A stretch of 64,000 bases of DNA from Tragulus kanchil (GCA_022376925.1 JAIOJX010000028.1:75109001-75173000); one strand, 5' to 3'; shown: positions 23,053 through 35,426, numbered from the stretch's first letter. Translations and numbers: made by a program. Notes: generated by a model not told the origin, from the sequence alone.

Positions 23053-23375
23053 GGCTTCCTTGGTGGTCCAGTGGGTAAGGACACCACCTTGTTCGATCCC
23101 TGGCCTGGGAAGATCCCACATGCCATGGAGCGGCTGGACAGATGTGTCCAATTACCGAGCCAGAGCTCTGGAGTGCATGCGCCCAGAGCCGGTGCTCTGC
23201 GACAACAGAGGCCACTGCGATGGGAGGCCCACACGGGCCAGGGAACAAAGATGGATGAAAATAGATAAATGAAAGACCAAGAGAAGTGGCCCGCCCGCCC
23301 CGCTCCCTCCCCGACCCGCGCCCCGCCATCCCAAAAAGAAGTGAAGTGCACAGTAAATGTAAAAAAAAAAAAAAA
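23053..23375 (+). mobile_element. tRNA-derived SINE, same subfamily
   Basis: Full body from ggttgggcttccttggtggt to poly(A) at about 23360. The C-rich block before the tail is especially long (23289-23328). Part of the promoter-like region after accacctt is deleted. Confidence 0.83.
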
Positions 23376-23702
23376 GAAATAAAATCCACTGGTTATCTTT
23401 CATTAAAAGAGTAAGCACTCTGTTCATCGTACGTAGGTATCTCTCACTACTAGCTAAGACCATGACTAGAATTGGAAGGATGAAATTATACATACTTTAT
23501 GTGCTTGGGATAAATGCTAAGCAGATGAGAAAATGGACAACAGGCATGCACTGGGACTGTCTTAGGCAAGCTGGCAGGTATGGGCACTGTATCTATAATA
23601 TTCCTATAATTAATTGTAATCTATAATTTAATTCCAAGTTTTTGAAGAACTTGGAATCATGCTATTGTTTTGACTTACCATAATTACAGCCATGTAACAC
23701 AA

Positions 23703-23750
23703 GGCATTACAGGTGGATTCTTTACCACTGAGCCACTGGGAAAGCCCAAA
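23703..23750 (-). mobile_element. tRNA SINE head fragment
   Basis: gattctttaccactgagcca followed by ctgggaaagccc is the reverse complement of the SINE 5' end. Only about 48 bp remain. Confidence 0.6.
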
Positions 23751-24038
23751 GGCAATTTCAGTGTCAATCAAAATTCTTCTAGCAACAGCGATTGTAGTCT
23801 TGGGAAGGCCCAGCATCTCCACCATTTTTGAAGAGGAAGTTTCTCCAGCAAAGGGTTATTTCCAGAGAAAATATAAGTCTACAAACAGACTTTAGCAGAT
23901 TAATCCAACCAAACTCAGCACATGCCTTTATAAGCACTACAGCCCATGCATGTTTCTTTTAGGAGATAGTCAGTGGTCAGAGTTAAGAAAGAATGGTTTC
24001 CTACAAATAGTAGAACATTTTTATGGACGTGAAAGTTT

Positions 24039-26328
24039 CACTGAACAACTTCTTGTTGACTGTTTCAATATTCAGAATGCTTTTTTATTATCACCTTCTG
24101 TCAGCTTTCATTGGAATCACTCATCCCTTTATCAAGCATTTATTGAACACCTACTACATGCCAGGCACTGGACTAAATGCCAGTGGGCAGTGGATGAGGA
24201 GGACACTGAACTCAAGAGTCTACTGTCCAGTGGGAGAAAGACAGACACCGCCACCACAGTAAAACGCGAAGTAGAGGATGGTGGTAACCTCAGCCAACTC
24301 GACCCAGGCTGCTGGCCTTCCACCCTGAGCTCCAGCATTCCTGCATCCCAGCACCCAGACCCACCAGGCTTCCCGGCTCTAGAGCAGGCTTGTCACACCT
24401 CTACTCTCCACCTTCTTGCTTCTACCAGTTCCTCTTCCTTTCTTCCAACTTCAAACTCTTAGGCACAGGGCTGCAGGGACTATATGTGCAACACGATCTT
24501 CATGCACGTCCATGATCACCTACTTAGAAGACAGTCCTAGAAGTAGAATTCTTGGGCTAAACTATATGCAAAACACATTTAATCTTTTGCTTCTTATTCC
24601 TAGATTGCCCGAGATGTCGTTAATCCACGCCTCTATCTGCTCTGTACAAGAATTCCTATTTCCAGGTTTCCTTGGTGGTCCAGTGGGTAAAGTCTGCCTT
24701 GCGGTGCAGGAGGCACCAGTTTGAACCCTGGCTGGGGAAGATCGCACATGTACGGAGCGGCTGGACTGGTGTGTCCAATTACCAGCCAGTGCTCTGGAGC
24801 ACATGCGCCCAGGGCCGGTGCTCTGCAGCGGGAGAGGTCACTGCAATGGAAGGCCCACACATGCCAAAGAATAAAAAAAGATGGATAAAATATAAAATAT
24901 AAAAATAAAACAGGCATGATTAGAAAAAAAATTTAAAGAATTTGTATTTTCACTGCCTCATCAATGGTTGTCAGTCTTTTTTTCTTTGTAGTAGCCCATC
25001 TTGAAATGACATGGTATCTTGTTTTAATTTGTTCTCTTTACTAGCGAAGGTAAAGAAAACAGACATTCCCCATGATGCTATCATTGAGTACCACCACTGT
25101 TAATCATTTTGCTGTACCTAGTTTTTCAGTGCTTTGTTAGACATTTAATGTAGGTAAATACATAACATACATACAATATGATACACTGAACAACTTCTTG
25201 TTGACTGTTTCAATATTCAGAATGCTTTTTTATTATCACCTTCTGTCAGCTTTCATTGGAATCACTCATCCCTTTATCAAGCATTTATTGAACACCTACT
25301 ACATGCCAGGCACTGGACTAAATGCCAGTGGGCAGTGGATGAGGAGGACACTGAACTCAAGAGTCTACTGTCCAGTGGGAGAAAGACAGACACCGCCACC
25401 ACAGTAAAACGCGAAGTAGAGGATGGTGGTAACCTCAGCCAACTCGACCCAGGCTGCTGGCCTTCCACCCTGAGCTCCAGCATTCCTGCATCCCAGCACC
25501 CAGACCCACCAGGCTTCCCGGCTCTAGAGCAGGCTTGTCACACCTCTACTCTCCACCTTCTTGCTTCTACCAGTTCCTCTTCCTTTCTTCCAACTTCAAA
25601 CTCTTAGGCACAGGGCTGCAGGGACTATATGTGCAACACGATCTTCATGCACGTCCATGATCACCTACTTAGAAGACAGTCCTAGAAGTAGAATTCTTGG
25701 GCTAAACTATATGCAAAACACATTTAATCTTTTGCTTCTTATTCCTAGATTGCCCGAGATGTCGTTAATCCACGCCTCTATCTGCTCTGTACAAGAATTC
25801 CTATTTCCAGGTTTCCTTGGTGGTCCAGTGGGTAAAGTCTGCCTTGCGGTGCAGGAGGCACCAGTTTGAACCCTGGCTGGGGAAGATCGCACATGTACGG
25901 AGCGGCTGGACTGGTGTGTCCAATTACCAGCCAGTGCTCTGGAGCACATGCGCCCAGGGCCGGTGCTCTGCAGCGGGAGAGGTCACTGCAATGGAAGGCC
26001 CACACATGCCAAAGAATAAAAAAAGATGGATAAAATATAAAATATAAAAATAAAACAGGCATGATTAGAAAAAAAATTTAAAGAATTTGTATTTTCACTG
26101 CCTCATCAATGGTTGTCAGTCTTTTTTTCTTTGTAGTAGCCCATCTTGAAATGACATGGTATCTTGTTTTAATTTGTTCTCTTTACTAGCGAAGGTAAAG
26201 AAAACAGACATTCCCCATGATGCTATCATTGAGTACCACCACTGTTAATCATTTTGCTGTACCTATTTTTTCAGTGCTTTGTTAGACATTTAATGTAGGT
26301 AAATACATAACATACATACAATATGATA
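24039..26328. repeat. Tandem duplication G, period 1145 bp
   Basis: 24039-25183 repeats as 25184-26328, with a SINE inside. The short open frames in it are chance. Confidence 0.9.
24666..24912 (+). mobile_element. tRNA-derived SINE, same subfamily, lacking the C-rich tail
   Basis: Starts tttccttggtggtccagtgg and ends in aaataaaa-type tail without the C-rich block. A second copy at 25811-26057 comes from duplication G. Confidence 0.8.
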
Positions 26329-26409
26329 TTCTGCTTTTCTTTAACCCTATGGCAACATCATCAGCACTTCCCCTGACATTTCCTTAGAGCCTTTATAACC
26401 ATTATCTTT

Positions 26410-26740
26410 TTTAAAAATTATTATTTTCTTTTAGTTAGTGATTTTTGACTATGCTGAGTCAAAACCCTTTCTTCCTGTGCGTGGGCTTTTCTCTACTTGT
26501 AGCGAGCAGGACTTCTCTCTGGTGTAGCGAGCAGGGGCTACTCTCCAGTTGTGGTGCACGAGCTTCTCACTGCAGTGACTTCTCTTGTTGTGGCGCACTG
26601 ACTCTAGAGTGCGAGGCCTTCAGTAGTGGCACACGGCCTTAGTTTCCCCTCAGCACGTGGGGTCTTCCAGATCAGGGATACAGCCTGTGTCTCCTGTACT
26701 GGCAGGCGGATTCTTTCCTCCTGAGCCACCAGGGAAGCCC
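26410..26740 (-). mobile_element. CHR-like tRNA SINE, older
   Basis: Reverse-complement head ctgagccaccagggaagccc at the right end. Target duplication near accattatctttt (26397) and gccattatcttta (26744). Confidence 0.8.
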
Positions 26741-26917
26741 TGTAGCCATTATCTTTAATGGGTGTATACTCAACATAGATTACACACACATACTTTTTTA
26801 AAAAGTGTAATTTCAGTCCCTCAAGAATACAAACGTTGTTTCATTCTCTACATTTTCAGAAAAACTGAAGGCGGTAGATGATTTCTCTCAGCCACAGCCA
26901 TTATTAACTTTCCACAG

Positions 26918-27127
26918 GAACCGCAAAGCCTCCGAACTGGCAGAAACCTGTCTATGAACTGGATGAAGAGGACCCAGGGAACAATGGCTTCATCAATGAT
27001 GACTTCATCTTATGGATGCGGACAGCCGCTTTTCCCACTTTCAAAAAACTATACCGCTGACTCCATTGAGTAGACCATTTTACGGAAGGTTTGCCTGCTG
27101 GTAACTATAGTTTCAGCATAGCCTACA
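26918..27127 (+). pseudogene. TMEM30C: TMEM30C exon 6 with two in-frame TGA codons
   Basis: The acceptor is tttccacag. GA joins the last G of exon 5 to give Gly, then [40 protein letters not shown] and FKKLYR. TGA codons lie at 27058-27060 and 27067-27069. The frame then reopens as GLPAGNYSFSIAY and ends with one base (A) before gtatcc. The stretch between LYR and LPAG is 11 codons, as in TMEM30A, so the exon runs through the stops. Both TGAs could come from CGA (Arg) by CpG decay; the second lines up with an Arg in TMEM30A. The first TGA lies in single-copy sequence, outside the tandem copies. Confidence 0.88.
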
Positions 27128-29312
27128 GTATCCTTTCACTCCAGGGGGAAGGAACACCAATGTTCATCTTCATACTGGTTATTGAACTGTTTCATTCTAT
27201 GTTTTTCTATTCTCCAGTCAAATCTATAGATACTGTAAAAGAAATGCATATTTATCTTATATGCAGTACTTACACTCCATCACTACATGATATTTCTCTC
27301 ATTTTATATAAATTTAAATGTACACTTTTTCAAATGAGCATTTTTTGATATATATAATTAAATGTGCACCTTTTTTAAGGTGTAACAGTCAGTAGCAGCA
27401 TTAGGTAGGTGGGTGCAGATAAGTAGGGAAGAACTGTTTCTGCCCTAGAAGAAGAATTAAGTAACACTGGGCCTAGAGATCTAAAACAGTGAGGAGAAGC
27501 CTGTTATATAGGATGGGATGACATGGGGGACCCTGGAAGTAAACAGAGAGAGGATTACTAAAAAGTAGATTTGAATATATAGTAAAAACAACAGTGAAAA
27601 CAGGGATAGTAGAACCTTTGATTTCAGGCATAAGTATCCTAGAGGAGCTCTGGATTCGAGGGGTGGGTTTGGTTCATCCAGCCCAGGTGAGCTGTGTAGG
27701 GACATACAGCCCACATTAGGTGACACACTTGAATATGAGATTCTGAATGTTTTCACTTAATTTAAAAATGTAAATGTCATTCTTAAGAACAAAAAACTTA
27801 ACTTCAAAATGACACCAAACACCATCTTTTTAAAAATTATATATTTTTAAACATCATTTATACTTAGTTTCAAGTCCCTTCCTGATTCTCTCTGAAGCAG
27901 AATTCTCTTGAGGCAGATTTTTCTAGGACTGTACACAGCTTTGAAACGTCAGCCTGATCAGGTATCTGCACCCCCCATAGCATTTCAAGGCTACTGACAA
28001 GGAGTTTTTCATGGGACCCCAGGCAGGGTAGAGGACCTGAACACCAAATTGTATACCTCTTTGTTTTCTTTACCTCTCAGGGACCTCGACTGAGAGATTC
28101 CTGGATCAGTGGATGACGACATGTGTTCTGGTTCCCTGCTCCTCCTTTTCTTCTTTCTGTCCTGGAACAAATCACAGAGGTCTCTACTCTGACAAACCGC
28201 TGAATGGTTTGCCTGCTGGTAACTATAGTTTCAGCATAGCCTACAGTATCCTTTCACTCCAGGGGAAGGAACACCAATGTTCATCTTCATACTGGTTATT
28301 GAACTGTTTCATTCTATGTTTTTCTATTCTCCAGTCAAATCTATAGATACTGTAAAAGAAATGCATATTTATCTTATATGCAGTACTTACACTCCATCAC
28401 TACATGATATTTCTCTCATTTTATATAAATTTAAATGTACACTTTTTCAAATGAGCATTTTTTGATATATATAATTAAATGTGCACCTTTTTTAAGGTGT
28501 AACAGTCAGTAGCAGCATTAGGTAGGTGGGTGCAGATAAGTAGGGAAGAACTGTTTCTGCCCTAGAAGAAGAATTAAGTAACACTGGGCCTAGAGATCTA
28601 AAACAGTGAGGAGAAGCCTGTTATATAGGATGGGATGACATGGGGGACCCTGGAAGTAAACAGAGAGAGGATTACTAAAAAGTAGATTTGAATATATAGT
28701 AAAAACAACAGTGAAAACAGGGATAGTAGAACCTTTGATTTCAGGCATAAGTATCCTAGAGGAGCTCTGGATTCGAGGGGTGGGTTTGGTTCATCCAGCC
28801 CAGGTGAGCTGTGTAGGGACATACAGCCCACATTAGGTGACACACTTGAATATGAGATTCTGAATGTTTTCACTTAATTTAAAAATGTAAATGTCATTCT
28901 TAAGAACAAAAAACTTAACTTCAAAATGACACCAAACACCATCTTTTTAAAAATTATATATTTTTAAACATCATTTATACTTAGTTTCAAGTCCCTTCCT
29001 GATTCTCTCTGAAGCAGAATTCTCTTGGAGGCAGATTTTTCTAGGACTGTACACAGCTTTGAAACGTCAGCCTGATCAGGTATCTGCACCCCCCATAGCA
29101 TTTCAAGGCTACTGACAAGGAGTTTTTCATGGGACCCCAGGCAGGGTAGAGGACCTGAACACCAAATTGTATACCTCTTTGTTTTCTTTACCTCTCAGGG
29201 ACCTCGACTGAGAGATTCCTGGATCAGTGGATGACGACATGTGTTCTGGTTCCCTGCTCCTCCTTTTCTTCTTTTCTGTCCTGGAACAAATCACAGAGGT
29301 CTCTACTCTGAC
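27088..29312. repeat. Tandem duplication H, period 1118 bp
   Basis: 27088-28205 repeats as 28206-29312. It begins inside TMEM30C exon 6 and otherwise holds intron 6. Confidence 0.9.
28206..28245 (+). pseudogene. TMEM30C: TMEM30C exon 6 tail, duplicate fragment
   Basis: The last 40 bp of exon 6 (GLPAGNYSFSIAY) with the gtatcc donor recur 1118 bp downstream as the start of duplication unit H2. No acceptor precedes it. Confidence 0.78.
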
Positions 29313-29454
29313 GCAGGAATGGGAATGTTCCCCAGACAGAGATACCCCCACTGATGTGACACTACCTCTGCCTCTTAATGTGTTGCCTCCTTTTGTTTAC
29401 TGACCAGGAATATGGTATGCCTTCAGCCCTTCCTTTAGCAAAGTCCCTTCTTGC

Positions 29455-30100
29455 TGTTGTTCAATCACTCAGTCATGTCTGACTCTTTACGATCCCATGG
29501 ACTGCAGCACTCCAGGCTTCCCTGTCCTTCGCTGTCTCCTGGAGTTTGTTCAAACTCATGTCCATTGTGTCAATGATGCCATCCAACCATCTCATCCTCT
29601 GTTGCCTTCTCCTGACCTCAGTTTTTCCCAGCATTAGAAAGATTGCCAGCTTTTCCAGTGAGTTGGCTCTTTGCCTCAGGTGGCCAGAGTATTGGAGCTT
29701 CGGCTTCAGCATCAGTCCTTCCAGTGAATATTCAGAGTTGATTTCCTTTAAGATGGACTGGTTTGATCTCCTTTCTGCCCAAAAAACTCTCAAGAGTCTT
29801 CTCAAGCACCATAGTTCAAAAACATCAATTTTTTGGTGCTTAACCTTCTTTATGGTCCAACTCTCACATCTGTATATGACTACTGGAAAAATCCATAACT
29901 TTGACTAGATGGACCTTTATCAGCGAAGTAATGTCTCTGCTTTTTAATACGTTGTCTAGGTTTGTCATAGCTTTTCTTCCAAGCAGCAAGTGTCTTTTGA
30001 TTTTAGGACTGTAATCACTGTCCACAGTGATTTAGGAGGCCAAGAAATTGAAGTCTGTCACTGTTTCCATTTTCTCCCCATCTGTTTGCCTTGAAGAATA
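29455..30100 (-). mobile_element. BovB (RTE) LINE, 3' part
   Basis: The minus-strand frame contains [30 protein letters not shown] and [18 protein letters not shown], the C-terminal end of BovB ORF2. On + the reverse complement reads gttcaatcactcagtcatgt and gtattggagcttcggcttca. BovB is abundant in ruminants and supplies the tails of the Bov-A/Bov-tA SINEs. It is 5'-truncated and sits in intron 6 of TMEM30C. Confidence 0.9.
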
Positions 30101-31530
30101 TTCCCTAATTCTAGCCTATGAAAAGGAAAGTCAGAGGTTGCTCTCTTATGCAGCACTTTATGTACAAATCTAAGAGTAACCATAGAATATTACCTTTTGA
30201 AAAGGATTACAACACCTCTGTCCCTCCCTCCTAGAAAATTCAAGATTGAAAATTGCTTGACAGTAGTCTCGCAAGTTGCACCTTCAGTTCCCATCCACTT
30301 TGTCTATGATTGCCCTACTAGTAAAGTAGCAATCAAGATACAGGAGAGGAGATGCAGCAGTACCCAATGGGACTCACAATGGACTACAGTGAGTTTAGGG
30401 TTGAGGGGAAGAGGGGGCCCACATGCCCAAGGAGACACTTCCTCTGTGTGAAACATGCTCTCCTTGGGCATCTTCATTCAGTCATATTTTAATGCTGATG
30501 ACATTCAAACCTAAATCTTTAATGCAGAACCTCAATGTTGAGCTTCAGTCCTATGCTCGTACCACCTGTGTAAGTATTACCTGTACAGCCTCACAGCCTG
30601 GTTAATATGTGGAGAACTAAGCCTGAGCTACAGATGATGCTACCACAGACCCCCATGTAAGGAAAAGACCCTTGTAATGAAACTAGAGGAGGGAGAAAAA
30701 AATCAGGTGGCTGAGGTGAGGACCTGGACCCAAGGTGCCCAAGAATCTGGTGACAGTGAGGAATTTTGATGGAAAAGAAAGAGAACCAGCCTTCCTAACA
30801 AATTTCCTTGTGCCTTTAAATAGCATGTTGCCAAGTGATTTGAGGCCTTTGAAGAGCTTTGCTGGGAAATGCCGTTGCCATGAGAAGCCTTTATTTGTTT
30901 ATTAGTTTAGTTTACAAAAAGCACCAGATGTTTAAAAACCTCAGGCCACATGCATAATCAAAATGACATCATCCAAATGCTAATGATAGCAAAGCCACTT
31001 CAAACACTTTCTCCCTAGCAGTGAGGGATGCTGGCCTTTTCAAAACACCACCTTTAGTTTTCCCACCAAAGAATGTTTTGTCAACCATCTCACTACTGTT
31101 TTGTTCTTTACTTTTCTTGAAGAATTTTGCCTGGGGTAGAGATTCAGCCCATTAGCCTCTAAGAAGACTGGAGCCTACCTTGGGTGTCCTGATCTGCAAA
31201 CACAAATTTAGGCTTGCTGCACAATCTGTCTATAGGCTTTTCATGTCCTTGGGATTGGAAAGTAACTATGTTTATTCATATTACTGAGTTGTCTGTAAGT
31301 CATTCAGGTTTATCTGTCCCTATTTCTTTCGTAGATTGCAACTATGGTGGAGGAAGGCTTGTTTTTACTTAGCTTCTTTCCAGCAAGATAAAACATTCTG
31401 CTTGGTAAAGATTAGGCTGTATGAAGTTAAATAGCCAGCCATTTTATTACCTACAAAAACAGCAATATTATATGTAGAGTTGGGGCTGAGAAGTGCTGAA
31501 ACAGATCCTTAACAAATTTTCTTTCCTTAG
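30100..31530. other. Intron 6, unique sequence before exon 7
   Basis: No repeat recognised. 30830-31010 has a composition typical of unique non-coding DNA and could be tested for conservation. Confidence 0.5.
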
Positions 31531-31718
31531 ACTTTCCCATAAGCAGGTTCCAAGGACAAAAAGCAGTTGCTCTTTGCACCGTGACATGGAGTGGAGGCAG
31601 TAGCCTTTTCTTAGGCCTCACCTACCTGGTGACAGGAGCTGTGACCTTGTTGGCCTTCTTTTCAATGATGGCAATTCACCTGAGGCTGAAACAAAGGAAA
31701 ATGATCTTTGTCCAATAG
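31531..31718 (+). pseudogene. TMEM30C: TMEM30C terminal exon 7, reading frame intact
   Basis: After acceptor tttccttag, AC completes the Asn codon from exon 6. The frame runs FPISRFQGQKAVALCTVTWS, GGSSLFLGLTYLVTGAVTLL, AFFSMMAIHLRLKQRKMIFV, then Q and TAG at 31716-31718. It matches the CDC50 C-terminus: the YPV..F.G and SW-GG--FLG motifs, a hydrophobic membrane segment and a basic cytosolic tail. There is no lesion here, so decay is probably recent. I see no AATAAA close behind the stop. Confidence 0.87.
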
Positions 31719-32570
31719 AAAAGTCAAGCTTTAAAAAGAAAACAGAAAACACAGAAATGGACGGTGACATAATGGAGCTAAAGACCTCAAAATGACTGGC
31801 ATATTCCACCAAGGGGAACTGAACTGACTGACCAAGAGCCATCCCAGAGAGATAAGTAATGAGAGTTCCAAAGTAAAGAAAAAGAAGAGAAAGAGGAAGA
31901 GAAGAAGACATAATTAAGTATGGTAAAGTGTCCTTGGAATGGGAAAGATAAACAATCCTTGAGCTCTAAACCAAGGCTCGGGTATTTATTTGAAGCTCTT
32001 GTGCCTGAAGGTAGGTGAGTGCTTAGCAGGGTAGCATCACCACACAAGAGGAGGTGCACGTGGAGCCCCAAAATTAGGTGATCCTTTGAACCATCAGATA
32101 ATAACAGACCAGGAGCTGGGTGTTTGAAATTATAGACCCAATAACAATTTTTGAGGATTGATTGAGTAATCAGGATGATGTTTGAAAGTTGATTTGTTCA
32201 ATGTTCTTTCTGTGATTCAAAAATGGAGTTTTCTTACAAAGAATAAGCCAAGCAAAGGTGATGGCAGTAGTCCTCTGAGCACCCAAAATACATCAATACA
32301 CCCGAAAGAAAGTCCAGGAATTTCCCTAGAGCTACCCATACAACCAAGAAGGAAGCACTGAAAGTAATGGATGCTCTCAAAAGCTGTGCTCAGCATGTGA
32401 GGGTGCAACACTGTCTTAGAACTTACATCGGGACGACCTCCTCTAGAATGCAGGTGGTGATGTGGGTTTGTGCTACTTAAGTTACATCTTCTGAGGGAGC
32501 TTGTTAGGGTCCATCTTGAATGATTTGAATTCCTGCTGAAGGTCACTTTAAAGGAGACTGAATGGCATAC
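31719..32570. other. 3' flank of TMEM30C
   Basis: A-rich then unique DNA. No AATAAA close to the stop. No following gene recognised. Confidence 0.45.
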
Positions 32571-32785
32571 AGTTGACCCTTGAACGACACAGGGGTTGGT
32601 AGTCAACCCCAACACAGTCAAGAATCCATCTATAAATTTACAGTTGACCATTAATATCTGTGGTTCTGTTAATACATCCAGAGATTCAACCAACTGTGGG
32701 CCATGTAGTGCTGTAGTAAGTATTTGTTGAAAAAAAAAAAATCTGGATATTAAGACCCTTGCAGTTCAAAGCCATGTTCAGCAAT
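32571..32785 (+). mobile_element. Tigger/MER44-like MITE
   Basis: Starts cagttgacccttgaacgaca. A second start-like block tacagttgaccattaatatc lies at about 32640, then attcaaccaactgtgggcca and gcagttcaaagccatgttca. Degenerate, no coding capacity. Confidence 0.65.
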
Positions 32786-33215
32786 CGGCTGTGCTTGGTA
32801 GAGCTGCCAGGGTGAGAGACTCCATAGATGTTTATAACTAGATAGCTAGAATATAGTACTTTAAAAAGCATGTTTATATTGTTTTTTGTTGTTCTTTTTT
32901 TTTTTTTTTTTGAGGTGGAGGGAGGCTTTACTCTTGATGACTCCAAGAGAATTTTCATCGTTAAAGAAAAACATAGTACCAATACATACTTGTCTCTTTA
33001 GCAGCCAAGAAAGCATTTGCTGTAGCTTTCTATGTTCACCAAATGGTCAAGTACTTTTCCAAAAGGAAAATATGGTTTCAGATACCAACCACTGACCTCA
33101 AGTGACCAGGTGTGGTAGGCTGAATAATGCTTCACTCCAAAAATACCAGTATACCCCAATCCTAATCCCTGGAATCTGTGAATGTGACCTAGTAGCCATG
33201 GGTGTCTTTCCATGG

Positions 33216-33318
33216 GTGTCTGCTCAGTCCCTCACTCGTGTCTGACTCTTTGTGACCCCTTGGACTGTAGCCTGCCATGCTCCTCTGTCCATGGGATTTT
33301 CCAGGCAAGAATACTTCA
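33216..33318 (-). mobile_element. Bov-A SINE fragment
   Basis: On + reads ctgctcagtccctcactcgt then gtctgactctttgtgacccc and atgggattttccaggcaaga, the reverse complement of the Bov-A body. Confidence 0.8.
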
Positions 33319-33866
33319 TTCACCAAGCAGTCAAGACTTTTCCAAAAAAGAACTTCTCATTCGCTTTGCCCTATAGGTGGCTCAATGGAAAGATCCTATA
33401 CAAAACAAAATCCTTCCCACATCAGAAACTAAATGACTTAAGAAAACTGACTAGAATTTATGACAGAATGAAGGTATCGTTCTTTTTCTCTGCTCCACAA
33501 GTTATCAAGCCCAAAGTGGTTTATCTTTGTAAGACTCTTCCTTACTCTGCTAAAATAGATGAGAGCTGTCCTTCTGGTCCTTGTTAGAAAAAGAGCCTCA
33601 TCACTCACAACTGACTCCCTGCCTACCATGGGGAGCTCCTCTCTTCTGGCTTCCTTTCTCTCCTGTTCTTTCTCTCCCCTCTCCCATCGTTTTGCCTTGT
33701 CTTCTTCCTCTGTTTTTCTGAGTCTTCATCCTTGTGCTCTTATAAAGAGGCTGAAGAAGGCTTGGAAAAACTAGCCTTTCTTTGTTTCTCCAACCGCAGG
33801 CAGTAATTCTGGAGCAACATAGAAAAGTGAGCATGAGATCAAGAGAGACAAAGAACAAAAAGGTGG

Positions 33867-34115
33867 GGCTTGCCTGGTGGTCCAGTCGATAGAGAGTCTG
33901 CCTTGCCATGCAAGGGACACCAGTTCAATCCCCAGCCCAGGAAGCTCCCATGTGCCGTGGAGCAACTGGACCAGCGTGTCCAATTATGAGCCAGTGCTCT
34001 GGAGTACATGTGCCCAGAGCCAGTGCTCTGCAATGAGAGAGGCCACTGCAATGGGAGGCCCACACAGGCCAAAGAATTAAGATGGATGAAAATAAATTAA
34101 TAAAAAAACAATAAA
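33867..34115 (+). mobile_element. tRNA-derived SINE, same subfamily, older copy
   Basis: Starts gcttgcctggtggtccagtc. Internal blocks gtgtccaattatgagccag and gggaggcccacacaggcc match the others, with more substitutions and no C-rich tail. Confidence 0.8.
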
Positions 34116-35426
34116 AGAGGCCAAAATTTCAAGAAAAAGAAAAAGAACAAAAAGATGAATAACTAAGAGTGTATGAGTGTGACTGTTTGGAAAATATTGA
34201 GGTTTTGAGATGCTTTTATTTAGGGATATATTCTAAGTACATAGAGGCAGCAGATATAAAGTTTAATAGGATGAAATTATGGGTAAATAAAAATATGGAG
34301 TTAACGTGCATGGGAAATTTAACCAGTTAACCTTCTACCACACGTGATAAATTCTCATTGCTAAGGATACCAAAACAAACTAGCTGGGACCATGCTCTGA
34401 ATAGACTCAACTCACATGAGTCTCTGTTTCCTTCCATTCCCACTCACCCAGCTTAGTGTGTATCCCTCATTCACCTGAGGTGGGTTTCACTCAGCCTCCT
34501 AACATTTCAATCTGGCCTCCAGGATGGAAGAGAAAGTATGCCCCTCAGGACAGCAGCAGCCCCCAACCCCCTCAGTGTGATCCCAGAACACCCAGGTCCA
34601 CATGGGGCACACTGAAATGTCTTAAATTAATAAAAAACATAATCTTTCCCAGACTGTGCTAAGGCCTTGGTGGTGAAGCCTGGTTTTTCAGCTGGATTGT
34701 TTCACATAGAGGCCTTATTAACCAAATGTTAATAAAGGAAAACCAGCTTCAGACAGCTGCTGTTGGTTTCCCTTCATAAGACAGTGCTGCAGCCAGCAGT
34801 TGTCAACATTTTTGTCTCTCGATATTCCTAAGTGGTAGGACTGCAGAGTAAATTTCTTGGGGCTTCTCCACTGAGTACAGCATGGGGAAGCCCATTCCCC
34901 TTTCTTGGTGCCAGGAGTCAGTCAGGTGCTCAGTCCATGGTCCCTCTCCTCTCCTCAGCACTGGCTCACAAGTCCCTAGCTAAATCAGCCTTACTTTGGC
35001 AGATAAGCACAACCCTTTGAAGTGTTCATTGTTACCAACAAGGCTGCCAAAACCTCTGTTCTCCTTTTACCTGGTTACAGCGTTGGTACCTCTTTGACAC
35101 TGCTTAGATAAATGCATTCTAGGATGAGTCACTTTTTATGTTCACTCCTCCCTGACCAGCCCCCCATCAGTCCCCTGAAAGTAGCTAGTGACCTGGTAAA
35201 TGATTAGAGGAAGGGAGATCCAATTATGAGATTTGGATTGCAATGACTCAGTAACAAGAACAGCTCCTTTGGTAGGGGAGGGAGAACTTGTCCTGCGAAG
35301 TTGTACAACGTCCCCATTCTAATCCTGCGGTGATGAGCGAGGTGACTCAGAGCCACTCTGACAAACGTAGCAACTGTTCAAAGTCTGGAGGGTGAAATAT
35401 TGTCTTGTACTGAATCTTCCTTTTTT
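34116..35426. other. Intergenic unique DNA
   Basis: No repeat, exon or RNA gene recognised. Confidence 0.5.

Larger units (their letters stand above)
1704..31718 (+). pseudogene. TMEM30C: TMEM30C (CDC50C), exons 2-7, apparently inactivated
   Basis: Six exons in order and in compatible phase encode a CDC50/TMEM30 protein: the Cys-rich start of the ectodomain (exon 2), GNVYLYYKLYGFYQN (exon 3), the PCGAVANSMFN hallmark (exon 4), WSTDK (exon 5), [20 protein letters not shown] and [10 protein letters not shown] (exon 6), and the last membrane segment with a basic tail (exon 7). CDC50 proteins are two-pass membrane subunits that carry P4-ATPase flippases out of the ER and support their activity. 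The sequence resembles TMEM30A and TMEM30B but is multi-exonic and clearly divergent, which fits the third paralogue, known to be testis-biased. Exon 1 (N-terminal tail and first membrane segment) is not in the window. Lesions: lost donor after exon 2, frameshift and lost donor in exon 5, two TGA codons in exon 6. Family assignment is very secure, paralogue assignment good, inactivation likely but dependent on assembly accuracy. Confidence 0.85.

Noticed and set aside
23950..24462. 170-codon open frame
   Set aside because: Sequence covers an old interspersed repeat and low-complexity Ser/Pro codons. No family match, and the copy at 25 kb is an artefact duplicate.
32217..32693. 158-codon open frame on the minus strand
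   Set aside because: Runs into a Tigger-like MITE; no homology recognised and no gene structure.
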